This document shows positions 13,001 through 23,731 of a DNA stretch of 64,000 bases, in pieces. Under the pieces are notes generated by a model. It searched no databases, was not told the origin of the DNA, and saw only the letters and a list, made by a program, of their open reading frames with translations. The position numbers and the translations under genes are program-made. The stretch is from assembly GCF_023065955.2 (NCBI RefSeq), contig NW_026623089.1, positions 32,580,767 to 32,644,766 of the forward strand, read 5' to 3'. Numbering within the stretch: the stretch's first letter is position 1; each line of letters begins with the position of its first letter. This DNA comes from Ursus arctos. Taxonomy: Eukaryota; Chordata; Mammalia; Carnivora; Ursidae.

Positions 13001-13111
13001 TAGCCGGTGGTCGCCCTTGACGTCGGAGAAGAATGGGAAGCGGGTGCGGTTGGCCCGCTCCAGGCTGCGCGGGGACCCAGTGCCCGCCGCCTGCGCGCAC
13101 TCAGGGGACAT
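3890..13111 (-). CDS. FFAR4: FFAR4 (GPR120) free fatty acid receptor 4, 3' part outside window
   Basis: Class A GPCR for medium/long-chain and omega-3 fatty acids; it signals through Gq and beta-arrestin at the plasma membrane of enteroendocrine cells, adipocytes and macrophages (family knowledge). Two coding exons are visible: 13111-12545 (residues 1-189) and 4018-3890 (residues 190-232). They join in phase with GT/AG sites. The product starts MSPECAQAAG and follows the human protein closely. Visible landmarks: N-glycosylation site N21 (NRT), an RRRRR run after TM1 (67-71), R99 (the fatty-acid carboxylate contact in the human receptor), C111 and C194 for the TM3-ECL2 disulfide, and the E-R-M form of the DRY motif at 135-137. 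The human receptor is 361 aa, so about 130 residues (ICL3, TM6, TM7, tail) must lie left of base 1. No frameshift or in-frame stop is seen in the two exons. Confidence 0.96.
5225..5370 (-). repeat. MIR relic
   Basis: ACTGAGCATTTATTCTATGC, CACTTTACATACATTATCTC and TTCACAACAACC: the reversed MIR 3' half. Confidence 0.6.
6006..6201 (+). mobile_element. SINEC (Can-SINE) with target-site duplication
   Basis: A tRNA-Lys-like head (gcacctgggtggcacagcgg), CT-rich middle, AATAAATAAATAAAATCTT tail and poly(A). Flanked by a perfect 17-bp duplication AAAATCTCTCCAGGCTT at 5989-6005 and 6202-6218, so the insertion is young. Confidence 0.95.
6335..6560 (+). mobile_element. Old L1-type 3' fragment
   Basis: The TTTTGGCTTATCTGAATTTT and ATATTATTTTATAAGAGAAA stretches resemble the 3' ends of old L1M elements. 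Diverged; low certainty. Confidence 0.4.
7680..8130 (+). repeat. L2-like relic
   Basis: Pyrimidine-rich L2-type order, including CTATTTCTTCTGCCCGTAAT, CCAACTGCCTTTCATCTTCA and TGAGATCTCACTCATTCTCT. The open frames here are by-products of this repeat. Confidence 0.5.
9080..9290 (-). repeat. MIR relic
   Basis: TGCCAGGTGTTGGCC, CTGCAAATGAGGAAAGGA and CTGTCACACAGCTCCTAAAG: reversed MIR, fairly complete. Confidence 0.65.
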
Positions 13112-13330
13112 GCCCGGCGCCCGGCGGCCCGCAGCCGTCTGCGAGCGCGCTCATCTGGGAGGCGACTGAGCGCCAAGGCGGGGAAAGAGGGAGGGCGGCG
13201 GTTGCGACATCTCCCCTCTGGCCCCCTCCCGCCGCAGGAGCGCCGGCGCTGGGCGTTGCGCGCTGAGCCTGGGGCGCGCGGGAACGAGGAAGTGCCAGGC
13301 GATGCCGCTGGAAACACCTGGGCTAGGCGG
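12480..13330. promoter_or_regulatory. FFAR4: CpG-rich island over FFAR4 exon 1 and promoter
   Basis: CpG dinucleotides are dense from about 12480 to 13320 and sparse on either side. The block covers all of coding exon 1 plus about 200 bp upstream of the ATG. No TATA box is evident just upstream of the start codon, fitting a CpG-type promoter. The transcription start cannot be placed from sequence alone. Confidence 0.7.
12545..13111 (-). CDS. FFAR4: FFAR4 coding exon 1 (residues 1-189, TM1-TM4)
   Basis: The start codon is CAT on the plus strand at 13109-13111. It was chosen because the human protein also begins MSPECA and the N-terminus aligns without a gap. The 567-bp exon ends after the codon for Q189 at a strong donor (GTGAGC, plus positions 12539-12544). 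It encodes the extracellular N-terminus, TM1 (about 39-65), TM2 (about 75-98), TM3 (about 110-137) and TM4 (about 156-178). Base composition is very GC-rich, in contrast to the surrounding introns, because the exon sits in a CpG island. Confidence 0.96.
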
Positions 13331-13659
13331 TGGCCCGTGCCCAGGCCTCACGCCCTCTACTCTTGGGGAAGCGCCTGAGGGGCTGGGAAACCCCACCTAG
13401 AGAATCCCCTGGAACCCCTGCAGGGCTTCTCCACAGCTTCTGCCATCCTCCAGGGGTATCCTGTGTGTTGCCCCATATCCATCGATTTAAGTAAAATTGA
13501 TTTAGGAGTGTCCGAGCTGGACTTCAGAGATCATTTTGGAGATTTGTGTTGTTCAGGCTTATCAAAGAAGCCCTATGGGTCTGGGGGTAGATTCCAAAGC
13601 ACTTTGCAATGGGCCCAGATCTTTCTGAGGGGAGAGGGAATCTTTTGTTTTATCATTGC

Positions 13660-13830
13660 TTAGTAACATGTGACCTTGGCTAGATTATTTTATTTCTCCA
13701 TTCCCCAGGTTTTTTTCACCTATAAAATGGGATTAAAATACCTCATTGGGTAATTGTGAGGATCTAAAAAGAGATGAACACTTGGCGCATAGTAATTTCT
13801 GCTGAAATGCCATCAGTTATTAGTTACCGT
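13660..13830 (+). repeat. MIR relic
   Basis: TGACCTTGGCTAGATTATTT, CACCTATAAAATGGGAT and TTGTGAGGATCTAAA: forward MIR. Confidence 0.65.
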
Positions 13831-14029
13831 AATTAAAATGTATGTATATTTTGCATTCTGAGCAATCAGCAAGGATGCAAAAATACTTTCATGTAAAAAG
13901 ACTGGGGTCCCAAAAATCTTGAATAAGCTTGACACCCCAGAAAGACAGGCACTCCAAGATTTTGAGGCAGACACACAGGCTGTGAATGTATTTCAGACCC
14001 CCCAATTTGAGAAGCACTGGGCAATCCAG

Positions 14030-14125
14030 TCCCCTTATAGATAAGGAAACTGAGGCATAGCAAGAAGTGATGTGTCCAAGGTGGCCCCTGGTTAGTAATA
14101 AGAGCCAGGTCCCCTGCTCCACATC
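14030..14125 (-). repeat. MIR relic
   Basis: CTTATAGATAAGGAAACTGA, GGCATAGCAAGAAGTGATGT and GTCCAAGGTGG: reversed MIR core. Confidence 0.55.
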
Positions 14126-15110
14126 TTTCTACCACCCCCACAGTGTCTAGTTTTCTGTTACAGTCAATTAGGCAGTTAGAGAATAAAAAACGTGATTGTG
14201 GCCCTAGACCCAGTGACTACTTCCCTGGCCGGCCACCTCCCCCACCGCCCCCCTCCCTTTGCCATACTCCCAGGCCTCTCCCAGTGGCCCATTCTGTCTG
14301 TGTATTTATTCGGGATTTGGCACACCAGCCTGAGGTGCTGTCTGGGCAGGAGATGCAGTCTGCTTATCACTATGTCATGGGTTGACAGTGTGACCTCTGA
14401 CCTGAGGAGTAGATTGCATGTCCATGGAAGATGTTCAACTGGAAACTTGAGGAAATTCAAGTTGTAAAACAACCAGTTTGCTTCCTGACACTGTTGAAAA
14501 GGGGCAAGAGACTGAAAGAAAGGAACTCATATGGGATTTGGCAACTGTCTGGGGTCAGAGTATATCCATTCTTTGTGTGAGGGAAGAGCTGGGTGTGTGG
14601 GAGGGAGAGAGAGAGGGTTGGTGGAGATAGGGGAGTGGGTTCCATTAGCATGGCTAGTGTGTCATGGGGACAGGATAGGTTTTCCCAGAGTGGGTGAGCA
14701 GGGTGGGGTGGCAGGGGTGGAAATCCTTCTCCATCATTACCCTCCAGATTCTTCCAATGGCAAAACAGTGAGTGCAAAGTTTCCCCAATTTTCTACTTTT
14801 GCATTGCTTTCGTGGCACCCCCAGGCCAAAAGAAATCCCTGACAGTTTCATTTATCAAGCAGGTGGGTCCAAATGACTTACTAAGACTTTATGTCCTAAG
14901 AGCTTAGTAGCCATCTGGGAAGAACAATACATATGAACGAAAAAATGTTTTGTTTCATTCTTAAATAGACGTAGTGACCTAATGGGATGGGTGCACCTGT
15001 TGAGCTCCACGAAGCTGGGAATCAGACTGGACACTGCTACTCTCATTTCCTGCTCCACAGTGATTTTCATGTGTCTGCTTTTTACCACAGTAACCCCTGA
15101 AAACTGAACT

Positions 15111-15307
15111 TTTTTTTTTTTTAAAGATTTTATTTATTTATTTGACAGAGATAGAGACAGCCAGCGAGAGAGGGAACACAAGCAGGGGGAGTGGGAGAGG
15201 AAGAAGCAGGCTCATAGCGGAGGAGCCTGATGTGAGGCTCGATCCCATAACGCCGGGATCACTGAGCCAAAGGCAGACGCTTAACCGCTGTGCCACCCAG
15301 GCGCCCC
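15111..15307 (-). mobile_element. SINEC, minus strand
   Basis: A leading poly-T, then the reversed SINEC ending in CCACCCAGGCGCCCC. Flanked by TGAAAACTGAACT at 15098-15110 and 15309-15321. Confidence 0.95.
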
Positions 15308-15481
15308 TTGAAAACTGAACTTCTTAAGTGGGCTTCAGGTTGAAACGGTGAACGACCTAGAGCTAGGAGTTCATGTGGAGTCCAGTGGAGTCCTGTGTTT
15401 CCCTGGACACCCAAGGACATGTGGGCATGTGGCTAAGAACATAGGCTTGGAAAGTCGCCTGCCAAGATCAGAATCCTGACT

Positions 15482-15652
15482 GGGGCACCTGGGTGACTCA
15501 GTCAATTAAGGGTCTGCCTTCGGCTCAGGTCCTGATCCCAGGGTCCTGGGGTCTGGCTCCCTGCTCAGCGGGAGTTGGCTTCTCCCTCTCCCTCTGCCCT
15601 TCCCCTTCCCCCTGCTCATGCTCTCTCACTCTCTCTTAAATTAAAAAAATAA

Positions 15653-15683
<31 letters not shown>

Positions 15684-15701
15684 AATCTTTTTTTAAAAAA
15701 A
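15482..15701 (+). mobile_element. SINEC with long (AAAT)n tail
   Basis: SINE body of the older GGTCCTGATCCCAGGGTCCTGG subtype with an AATA-repeat tail at about 15648-15687. Flanked by AGAATCCTGACT (15470-15481) and AGAATACTGACT (15702-15713), one mismatch. Confidence 0.93.
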
Positions 15702-15714
15702 AGAATACTGACTA

Positions 15715-15860
15715 TATAACTCACTAGCTTCTAGTGTCTCAGTCTTCCCATATATAAAAAAGGGTATAATAATAGTACTGGTTTCCTCGGATCTTGAGGG
15801 GATTAAACGAAGTTCCTACACGTAAAGCACTTAGCACACTAGTTGTCCAGGGCTCAACAC
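15715..15860 (+). repeat. MIR relic
   Basis: It follows the SINEC directly: TCAGTCTTCCCATATATAAA, GGGTATAATAATAGTACTGG and GTAAAGCACTTAGCACAC. The SINEC at 15482 inserted into this relic. Confidence 0.6.
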
Positions 15861-16081
15861 TGTTTATGGACTTAAGGACTGACCACCCATCACTGTTTGC
15901 TGAGACAGTGGTTATAAATTATTAGGGAAACTATCTCTCCCTCTCAAAATGCCCTGGTTTGGAGGTTAAATTCTGTGGCCATCCTACCGTTATGTTTGTC
16001 ACTGGGTGCTCATCAAGTCGCCACAGGCACTGGGAGTTAAATTTAAGTGGTCTGACTCCAGGGCCCCTGCTCTTAACCACC

Positions 16082-16130
<49 letters not shown>
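16082..16130. repeat. (CA)n microsatellite
   Basis: About 24 uninterrupted CA units. Confidence 0.95.
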
Positions 16131-16132
<2 letters not shown>

Positions 16133-16633
16133 CCTGCGGCTGCAGAGACATCGGGAGACGTTTCTGGTCGTCACGACTTGGGGGTTGCCACTGGCATTCA
16201 GTCGGTAGGGCAGAGGCCAGGGCTGCTGCTGGACGTTACACAACGGAGAATCGTCCAGCCCCAAAATGCCAATAGTGTTGAGGTTAAAGATCCCTGCGGC
16301 AGAAGCTGCCCAGCAGGCTGGACCTCTTCCTGTTGATACCTGTTGTCAAGTCCCACCTAGTGGCAAAAGACAGAAATGGTATTATTTTCCTGGTAGGGGT
16401 TTCTTCAGAAAACTGTAATCCCTTTAACCAAACCACGGGTGAGACTCCGCTTGGAGCTCTGGCCCCAGGTGTGCACAGCCATAAAGTACCCGTGGTTCAC
16501 GGGACAGGATGTGAAGTCATCAGGGTGGATTGACCTCACAAGTTCCTCATAATCAAAACAGCCGGCAGCTCCAGGCTGAGCCCTCATTGTCAGAGTGATA
16601 TTTATTGCTCATGGTTGTTAATTACTATTATTA

Positions 16634-18130
16634 CTGTAACTTTGTAATACAGTTTGAAATCATGATGACTCCAGTTTTGTCCTTTTTTCTCAAGATTGCT
16701 TTAGCTATTTGGATCTTTTGTGGTTCCATATAAATTTCAGGATTGTTTGTCCTATTTCTCTGAAATGTGCCATTGGAATTTTGATAGAGATTATATTGAA
16801 TCTGTAGATTGCTTTGAGTAATATGGACATTTTAACAATATTAATTCTTCCAATCCATGAGCATGGAATACCTTTCCATTTATTTCTGTCTTCTTCAATT
16901 TACTTCATGAATGTCTTATAGTTTTCAGTGTATATAGGTTTTTCATCTCCTTGGTTAAATTTATTCCTAGATAATTTATTCTTTTTGATGTAATTGTTAA
17001 TGGGATTATTTTCTTAATTTCTCTTTCTGATATTTCATTGTTAGTACATAAAAACACAAGAGATTATTTTCTATTGATTTTGTATCCCACAAATTCATTG
17101 GATTTGTTTATTCGTTTTATCACTCATTTTTGGTGAAGTCTTTAGGGTTTTCTATGTATAAAATAATGTCATCCACAAGTGGTGACAGTTTTACTTCTTT
17201 TCAATTTGGATGCCTTTTATTTCTTGTTTTCTGGCTAGGGCTTCCAATACTATGTTGAATAAAAGTGGCAAGAGGGAGCATCCTTGTCTCGTTCCTGATA
17301 TTACAGGAAAAGCTTTCAGCTCTTTACCATTGAGGATGATGTTAGCTGTGGGCTTGTCAGATACAGCTTTTATGATGTTGAGGAACATTCTCTCTAGACC
17401 TGCTTTGTTGACAGTTTTTTTCTTTAATCATAAATGGATGCTGAATTTTGTCAAGTGCTTTCTCTGCATCTATTGAGCTGATCATATAATGTTTATCCTT
17501 CGCTTTGCTAATATGGTGTATCATATTGGTTGATTTACGGAAGTTGACCCGTCCTTGTAACCCTGGAATAAATCCCACTTGATCATGGTGAATGATCCCT
17601 TCAATTTATTGTTGAATTTTGTTTGCTAATATTTTATTGAGGATTTTTGCATCTATGTTCTTCAGGAATAATGCCCTGCAATTTTCTTTTTTTGTGGTGT
17701 CCTCCTCTGGTTTTGGTATCAGGATAATGCTGGCCTTGTAAAATGAGTTTGGAAGATTTCCCTCTCTCTTCAATTTTTTGGAAGAGTTTGAGAAAGATAG
17801 GTATCAAATCTTTGAATGTTTGGTAGAATTCACCGGTGAAGCTTTCTGTCCCTGCACTTTTGTTTGTTAGGTGGCTTTTGATTACTGATTCAAGCTCCTT
17901 ACTAGTAATTGGTCTATTCAGATTTTCTACTCCTTCATGATTCAGTCTTAGACAACTGTGTATTTCTAGGAATTTATCCATTTCTTCTAGGTTGTCCAAT
18001 GCATTGACATATAATTGTTTATAGTAGTCTCCTATGATCCTTTGTATTTTTTTGATATCTGTTGTCGCTTCTCTTTCGTTTCTGGTTTTATTTCTTTGAG
18101 CCCTCTCTCTTTTTTTCTTAGGGAGTCTAG
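16634..18130 (-). mobile_element. L1 ORF2 segment, inverted half of a probable twin-primed insertion
   Basis: Read on the minus strand, it covers the middle of ORF2: a YYKQLYVNALDNLEEMDKF stretch at about 18000, the reverse transcriptase body to about 17190, then on to about 16640. The frame is broken many times. It lies head to head with the plus-strand L1 3' end that starts at about 18131. Confidence 0.82.
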
Positions 18131-18894
18131 CTACCATGTAATCTGGCAATTCCACTTCTGAGTATTTATCTGAAGAAAATTAAAATGCTAATTTGAAAAG
18201 ATACATACACCCCTATGTTCACTGCAGCATCATTTATAATAGCCAAGATATGAAAACAATCTAAGTGTCCATTAATGAATGAATCGATTAAGAAGATGTG
18301 ACACACACACACACACACACACGCACACACACACACACTGGAGTAATTCTCAGCCATAAAGAATGAAATCTTACCATTTGCAACAACATGGATGGACCTT
18401 GAGAGCATTATGCTAAGTGAAATTAGTCAGACAGAGAAAGACAAATACCATATGAGTTCACTTATATGTGGACGCTAAAAAACAAAACAACTGAGCAAAA
18501 CGAAACAAAACTCACAGAGAACAGATTGGTGGTTACCAGAGGGGAGGGGGTTTGGGGAGTGAGTAAAATGAGTGAAGGAAGTCAAGAGTACATGCTTCCA
18601 GTTATAAAATAAGTAAGTCATAGGGATATCATGTACAACATGGTGACTAGAGTCACCAATATTGTATTGCGTATTTGAAAGTCGCTAAGAGAGCAGATCT
18701 TGAAAGTTCCCATCACAAGAAAAAAAGATTGTAACTGTGGTTGATGGATGTTAACTAGACTTACAGTGGTGATCATTTGGCCAAGTATGCAAATATCAAA
18801 CCATTATGTTGGATACCTGAAACTAATATCATGTTATAAGTCAATGTTACTTTAATTCAAAAAATAAAATAAAATGAGTGTTAGGCTAAAAAAA
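18131..18894 (+). mobile_element. L1 3' end joined to the inverted segment
   Basis: It starts in the ORF2 C-terminal region (GGCAATTCCACTTCTGAGTA), contains the AAAGAATGAAATCTTACCAT and GGACCTTGAGAGCATTATGC stretches, then a 3' UTR ending in AAAATAAAATAAAA. A CA microsatellite interrupts it at 18302-18339. A more diverged L1 subfamily than the 25-31 kb copy. Confidence 0.82.
18302..18339. repeat. (CA)n microsatellite inside L1
   Basis: About 19 CA units with one CG interruption, grown inside the L1 3' segment. Confidence 0.9.
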
Positions 18895-20489
18895 TACTAT
18901 TATTATCATGCTCCTTTGCTTCTTCCACTCTAGATAAAATGATAGAAAGGGAGACAAGGATCCACCAAGTGTAAATACGAACAGTCTAGTTTTTGAGCTG
19001 AAGGGAAGACCGCATTGAGGGATGACTTCTGTGCCTGTTTATTTTATATTTTTAACCAGACAGGAGGAGAGGACTTTTTCAGCATGTGGTTTTTTAAATT
19101 TTCCTTTGGAAAAATTTTATAAAGTTTGTCTAAAAATGCTTACTGGCCCATGGCTTCCTCTGCAAACCTCCCTGTGAGTAGTCGATCCACCAACTGTCAC
19201 CTGCCTATTTACCGTCTATATCCAGGGTGAGACATAAATCCTTGCAGAGCTCAGGGCATCTCCTGCAGAAGTAGGATCTACCCCAGAGCAGAATTCAAAG
19301 GGCATTTATCCCTGCGTAAATGTCGTAAGTCTTCCTCCGGCCTCTGTTGTTCACACCCCAGACCCAATTGCCCTGAACATTCACAACTGAGTAATAGCCT
19401 CCGTCAGGCGGGCGGGGCTGGGGGGTGGGGGGTTGTGGAGGGGGAGGGAAGCCCCCTCGTGCTCTGAGAAAGGCTCTTCCTGCTCCTTTTTCCAGGAGGC
19501 CCAAGAGTTCCCAGGGGGACAAGGCACTGTGCACGGCAGGGCGGGGAATGGTGGGGGGTGGCATCAGAGAGCAAGCCACACCTGGGAAAGGGCGGCTGCT
19601 TTTGTGCGCCTCAGGCCTGTCCTCCTCTCCGCTGTCGGTCCTGTCAGACAAAAGAAGGAAGTCCAAGTAGAGACCGGAAAGTGAAAACACTAAACCCAAG
19701 AGGGACAAGTCCTCAGCCCCCGGTGGTGAATTCTTCACTTACTGGAGCCCAGGGCAGGGATCCTTCACAAGGTCTGGGGGCCTGACCACAGCTCGTGCAG
19801 TGCTGCATGTAAATTAGGAGAAGTGCCTGCTCTGAGCAGTCAGGAAAAGGCGCCCCTGCCTCAGGGCCGATGCAGCCATGGCTCTGGGCTTGGCAAGCAG
19901 CACCGGGGGTTTCCGCCCTCGCACACGCCCCTCCGGTGGGCATCCTGTGCAGGGGACGACCCGCATGTTAATCCGCTGTGGCTCTGCGTCATCGTCTGTG
20001 GGCTTTGTGGCAGCAAGGGTCCTTCTGGCTGGCCCTTCCTGCCCACTTGTTGGTGGTTTCCATCCAAGCCCTCGAAGGCCACCCTCTCCCCTATGACCAA
20101 CTGGACACGGCCCCCTGTGTGTGTCTCACCGAGCTGATCATTTGTCTGGAGAACTTCCGCAAGCCCCCTGTTGTGGTGTCTCCCGTGAAGAACTGAGGAG
20201 CTGAAAGCGAGGGTTGGCCTTGTAGTAACTGTGCTGACCAGCGAGGCTGGACCACTATTGTTGGAGTCCCAGGGCAACTGCTTCCGGAGGCAGATGAAGA
20301 GGGTGGGACCAGTTCTAAAGCAGGCCCTGCTTCCCTGAGGGGAACGTGGGAGCCAATAAGGCCAGGAGGATCGCCTCCACTTCTGAGGTAACTTTGAAGG
20401 AGGACCATGAGGAACAGGAAGACTGGCAGGCTGGGCAGGGGAGAACACTAACAATACCGCTACTACTAGTAGTAGTCGTAGCAACCAAA
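18895..20489. other. Intergenic, no gene seen
   Basis: A moderately GC-rich stretch (19.4-20.4 kb) with several overlapping open frames on both strands (up to 207 codons, 19861-20484 minus). None shows a recognisable domain. A 16-nt perfect palindrome (20460-20475) is present. Confidence 0.5.
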
Positions 20490-20585
20490 CACCTATGTGG
20501 TAATTACCATATTCCAGGCACTATTTTAAACACTTGCTAGAATTAACTCATTTCATCCTCATAACAATCCTATGTGGTACTGTGG
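20490..20585 (-). repeat. MIR relic
   Basis: ATTCCAGGCACTATTTTAAA, AATTAACTCATTTCATCCTC and ACAATCCTATGTGGTA: reversed MIR 3' portion, cut by the MLT1-type LTR. Confidence 0.6.
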
Positions 20586-21105
20586 TGGTTATAAAATATG
20601 GCTACAACTTTTTCATACAGCTCCCTTCAAAAAGTGGGGCCTCTTTTTCCTCCCTTCACACACTGGCTGGACTTACTTTCATCTAATGTGTGACAAGAGC
20701 AGAAGTAATGTGACGTGACTTCACAGGTGAGGTCGTACAGAGGACTTACCTTCTGTCCAGCTCTCTCTCCAGTACCACTTGCTCTGGGGGGAGGCACCCA
20801 CCACATTGTGAGAAGCCTCGAGCAGTCCAGTTTGGGAGAAAGTAAAGCCTCCTGCCAACAGCCAGCACCAACTTGGCAGCCGCGTGAGCGAGCCCCCTTG
20901 GAAACAGATCTTCCAGCCCCAGGTGAGCCTTCAGATACTACAGCCCCAACCTACATGCGACTGAGCCTCATGAGAATGCGTGACAGCTAAGCTGCTGTCA
21001 CCCAGCTAAGCTGCTGAATACCTGACCCACAGAAACTGAGGCAATAAATGTTTATTGTTATAAGCCACTAGGTTTGGGGGTAATTTGTTCCACAGCAAAA
21101 GATAA
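20586..21105 (+). mobile_element. MLT1-type LTR (ERVL-MaLR), solo
   Basis: The 3' half is diagnostic: CAGCTAAGCTGCTGAATACC, TGACCCACAGAAACTGAGGC, AATAAATGTTTATTGTTATA, then AAGCCACTAGGTTTGGGGG and GATAACGAATG. This is an ancient non-coding LTR; no internal retroviral genes are present. Confidence 0.8.
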
Positions 21106-23239
21106 CGAATGCCAGCTGGTTCTTTTGTTATCTCTAACTTACAGATGTGGAAACGGAAGCATAGAAAAGTCATGGAATTTGCTTTAGGGCCTGGTAAACG
21201 TGATCTGAGACCAGGCAGCCTGGCTCTAGGGCCTGCGCTCTGAACCCCAACAGTGAACCTGTCTGGACTCAGAATCATAAGACTGAGGCCTGTATAGGAG
21301 GCAGGGCTCAGGGGCCTCAGCAGTGGTCCCGATGGCTTGGGTCCTGCCCATTTTATCAGTGGGCTCTAGTCTTCCTGTCCAAAGTGGGAGTTACCAGAAG
21401 CCTTTCCAATGCATTTCTTGCTTGCTTAAATTAGCCAGAAGTAACTCCTGTCGCTCGTCAGCAAGAAACCTAATCAAGGGGAAGAGGCCCATCCTCCTCC
21501 AACAGTGTCTTTATTTTAATGGCAGCCAGATTGCCTCTCAGACAGGAGCTTACACTCCTAAAAGGAATGTTGGTGGTTACCTTGTTCCAGCCTTCTGAGG
21601 AGGGCTGCCATCAAAGGCTTCAAACACAAATGTTTGAATTCAGAAAGGAAAGCACCTTAGGAACGGCCCATCTCCACTTAAGTGGCAGCTTTCCTCCGTG
21701 GCCCCTCTTGGCCAGGAGCCACCCTGGCCAGCCTGGTAAGGAAAGAGGTCCGCTCAGCTCACACAGATGGGGCGCTTACCGCAAGCCAGACTCCAGGCCC
21801 GAGAGAAGCAAAGACAGGAGGTGAGCGGTGCCAGTGCAAGCCCAGAAGGGCCTAAAGTCCAGGATGTGGCTTCGCTGAAACTCTCCAGGTCCCGAGGAGG
21901 CCAGCGTCTCACACAGCATGTGGCATAATTTGTCTTGCCTCACATTTTTCCCCTTTGGCTACTTTATTCGTTCTATTTTCTGATTACAAAACAGTAAGAT
22001 TTGGAAAACGCAAGAAATCACTCAGGGAAAATAAACCCAGCCATCATTCTTCTATGCAGAGACAACCCCATGGGATTTTGCTGTATAGCCTTCTGGTGGT
22101 TTTTTCCATGTGCATTTGAGGCCGCGGGCAGGCATAGAGGTACTTTACAAATTGGGGGCCCTGCTGCACATGCTATTTTGTACTACACGTTAAAAACATT
22201 TCCTGGAACATTATTCTTCTATTCTGTCCTTCAGCTCCCCAACGCACATGACTGACCCATGACGTAGTTAGTGCGCCTCTCGCTGCCCTGGGAAGGCCGA
22301 AGGACACCCCTATAAGCCACGCATGCTCCCCGGCAACGGCTCCCAGGGGCCAGTCCTTGCTGCAGTTTCTTCTGATCTAAAGTGAAATGAGAAAAATAGA
22401 GACCATGTAGTTTCTTTTGCGAGGCTAAATACATCCACGTTTTATTGGAGGTTATATCCTGCCTACTTTTTGTTAAACTTCTTTTTCTTTTAGAACAGAG
22501 TGTTTATGGCAGTCATTTTAAAAAAAGAAACAACCCTATGGGACTTATGGAGATTTATAACAAAAAAATACCCTGACCTGTGCAGCCCCCAAAGCCAGGA
22601 ACTACTGCTCTAGTCAAAGGGCAGCAGCCCAGCTCGAGGCGATGATAAGGACACCAGGATTGTACAGAAAAGAGCTCCTTTCACATGCATGCTCTTATCT
22701 CACCTTGAGGACAGCTCTCTGGGGCACATGGTATAGTTTGCATGGGGTATACAGTCGCCCATTTTACAGATGAAGCAGGAGAAGGGCCCAGTGTGGCAAC
22801 AGGAGAGGGTCCAAATCACATGGCTTGTTAGGCCCCAGTCAAGCAGACCCAGGTTTTTGACTCCCATCCCAGTGACCTTGGAGGGGCTCCACTCTGAGCC
22901 ACAGCATTGAGGTGCTTCTGGGTCCCACACAGAGTATTAATATACAATGGCAGAATTGAATTTGATGGAACACTCTGGAATTTCACTCTAGGAGCCAGAA
23001 AGCTACAATACACTTAACTGAACAGAGACCCAGGCCCAGGGCGGCGGTGGGGGGGGGGGGCGGGGAGGGTGTTTCTGCAGCTTGTGCTCATCCCTTGGGG
23101 CTATGCGCCTCACCACCCCACAGCTGCCTTCAGAGCTGTGGGCTCTGGGAGAGTCCTGGGCATGAGAAACCACAAGCCCAACAGGGAACTTCAACAGAAA
23201 TGCCTGACCCTTTGGGTGGCAGCCTCCAAGGCTTAACTC
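21106..23239. other. Intergenic, no gene seen
   Basis: Degraded MIR-like pieces near 21110-21250 and 22690-22860 and a G-run at 23049-23059. Otherwise nothing identifiable. Confidence 0.5.
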
Positions 23240-23410
23240 CTGATTCTGCAGCTCACTTGGGCAAGTGACATCATTTCTCTAGAGCTCTGTTTCCTCATCT
23301 GCAAAATGGGGATAATAATAATCTCCCTCACAGGCTTGTATAAAGATAGTGAATGTCAGGCCTTCAGCACAGTGCCTGGCACGTAAGTGCCCAAGGGCAT
23401 AATAAATGTG
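23240..23410 (+). repeat. MIR relic
   Basis: CTTGGGCAAGTGACATC, TTTCCTCATCTGCAAAATGG and CAGTGCCTGGCACGTAAG: forward MIR. Confidence 0.7.
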
Positions 23411-23489
23411 AGATTGAGTTTCTTTTCGGCACCTGACAGAGCGGATGCTTAAAAATATTTTTAATAATTGAGTAATTAAATAGATGAAT

Positions 23490-23698
23490 AGGGGCGCCTG
23501 GGTGGCACAGCGGTTAAGCGTCTGCCTTCGGCTCAGGGCGTGATCCCGGCGTTCCGGGATCGAGCCCCATGTCAGGCTCTTCCGCTATGAGCCTGCTTCT
23601 TCCTCTCCCACTCCCCCTGCTTGTGTTCCCTCTCTCGCTGGCTGTCTCTATCTCTGTCGAATAAATAAATAAAATCTTTAAAAAAAAAAAAAATAAAT
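23490..23698 (+). mobile_element. SINEC inserted next to a (GAAT)n repeat
   Basis: A young subtype, nearly identical in body to the copy at 6006. Flanked by AAATAGATGAAT at 23478-23489 and 23699-23710, followed by a GAAT microsatellite to about 23731. Confidence 0.95.
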
Positions 23699-23731
23699 AA
23701 ATAGATGAATGAATGAATGAATGAATGAATA

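Larger units (their letters stand above)
13331..15097. other. FFAR4 upstream flank, no gene seen
   Basis: Unique sequence with two MIR relics. Short open frames on both strands lack recognisable similarity. Confidence 0.55.

Noticed and set aside
12401..13003. 200-codon open frame on the plus strand
   Set aside because: It is the antisense of FFAR4 exon 1. Extreme GC content removes stop codons, and the product has low-complexity composition with no domain.
15931..16264. Cys/Val and Thr/His repeat peptides in several frames
   Set aside because: Translations of the CA microsatellite at 16082-16130.
19861..20484. 207-codon minus-strand frame
   Set aside because: Overlapped by several equally long frames on both strands in a GC-rich patch; no domain, no splice context and no codon pattern that favours one of them.
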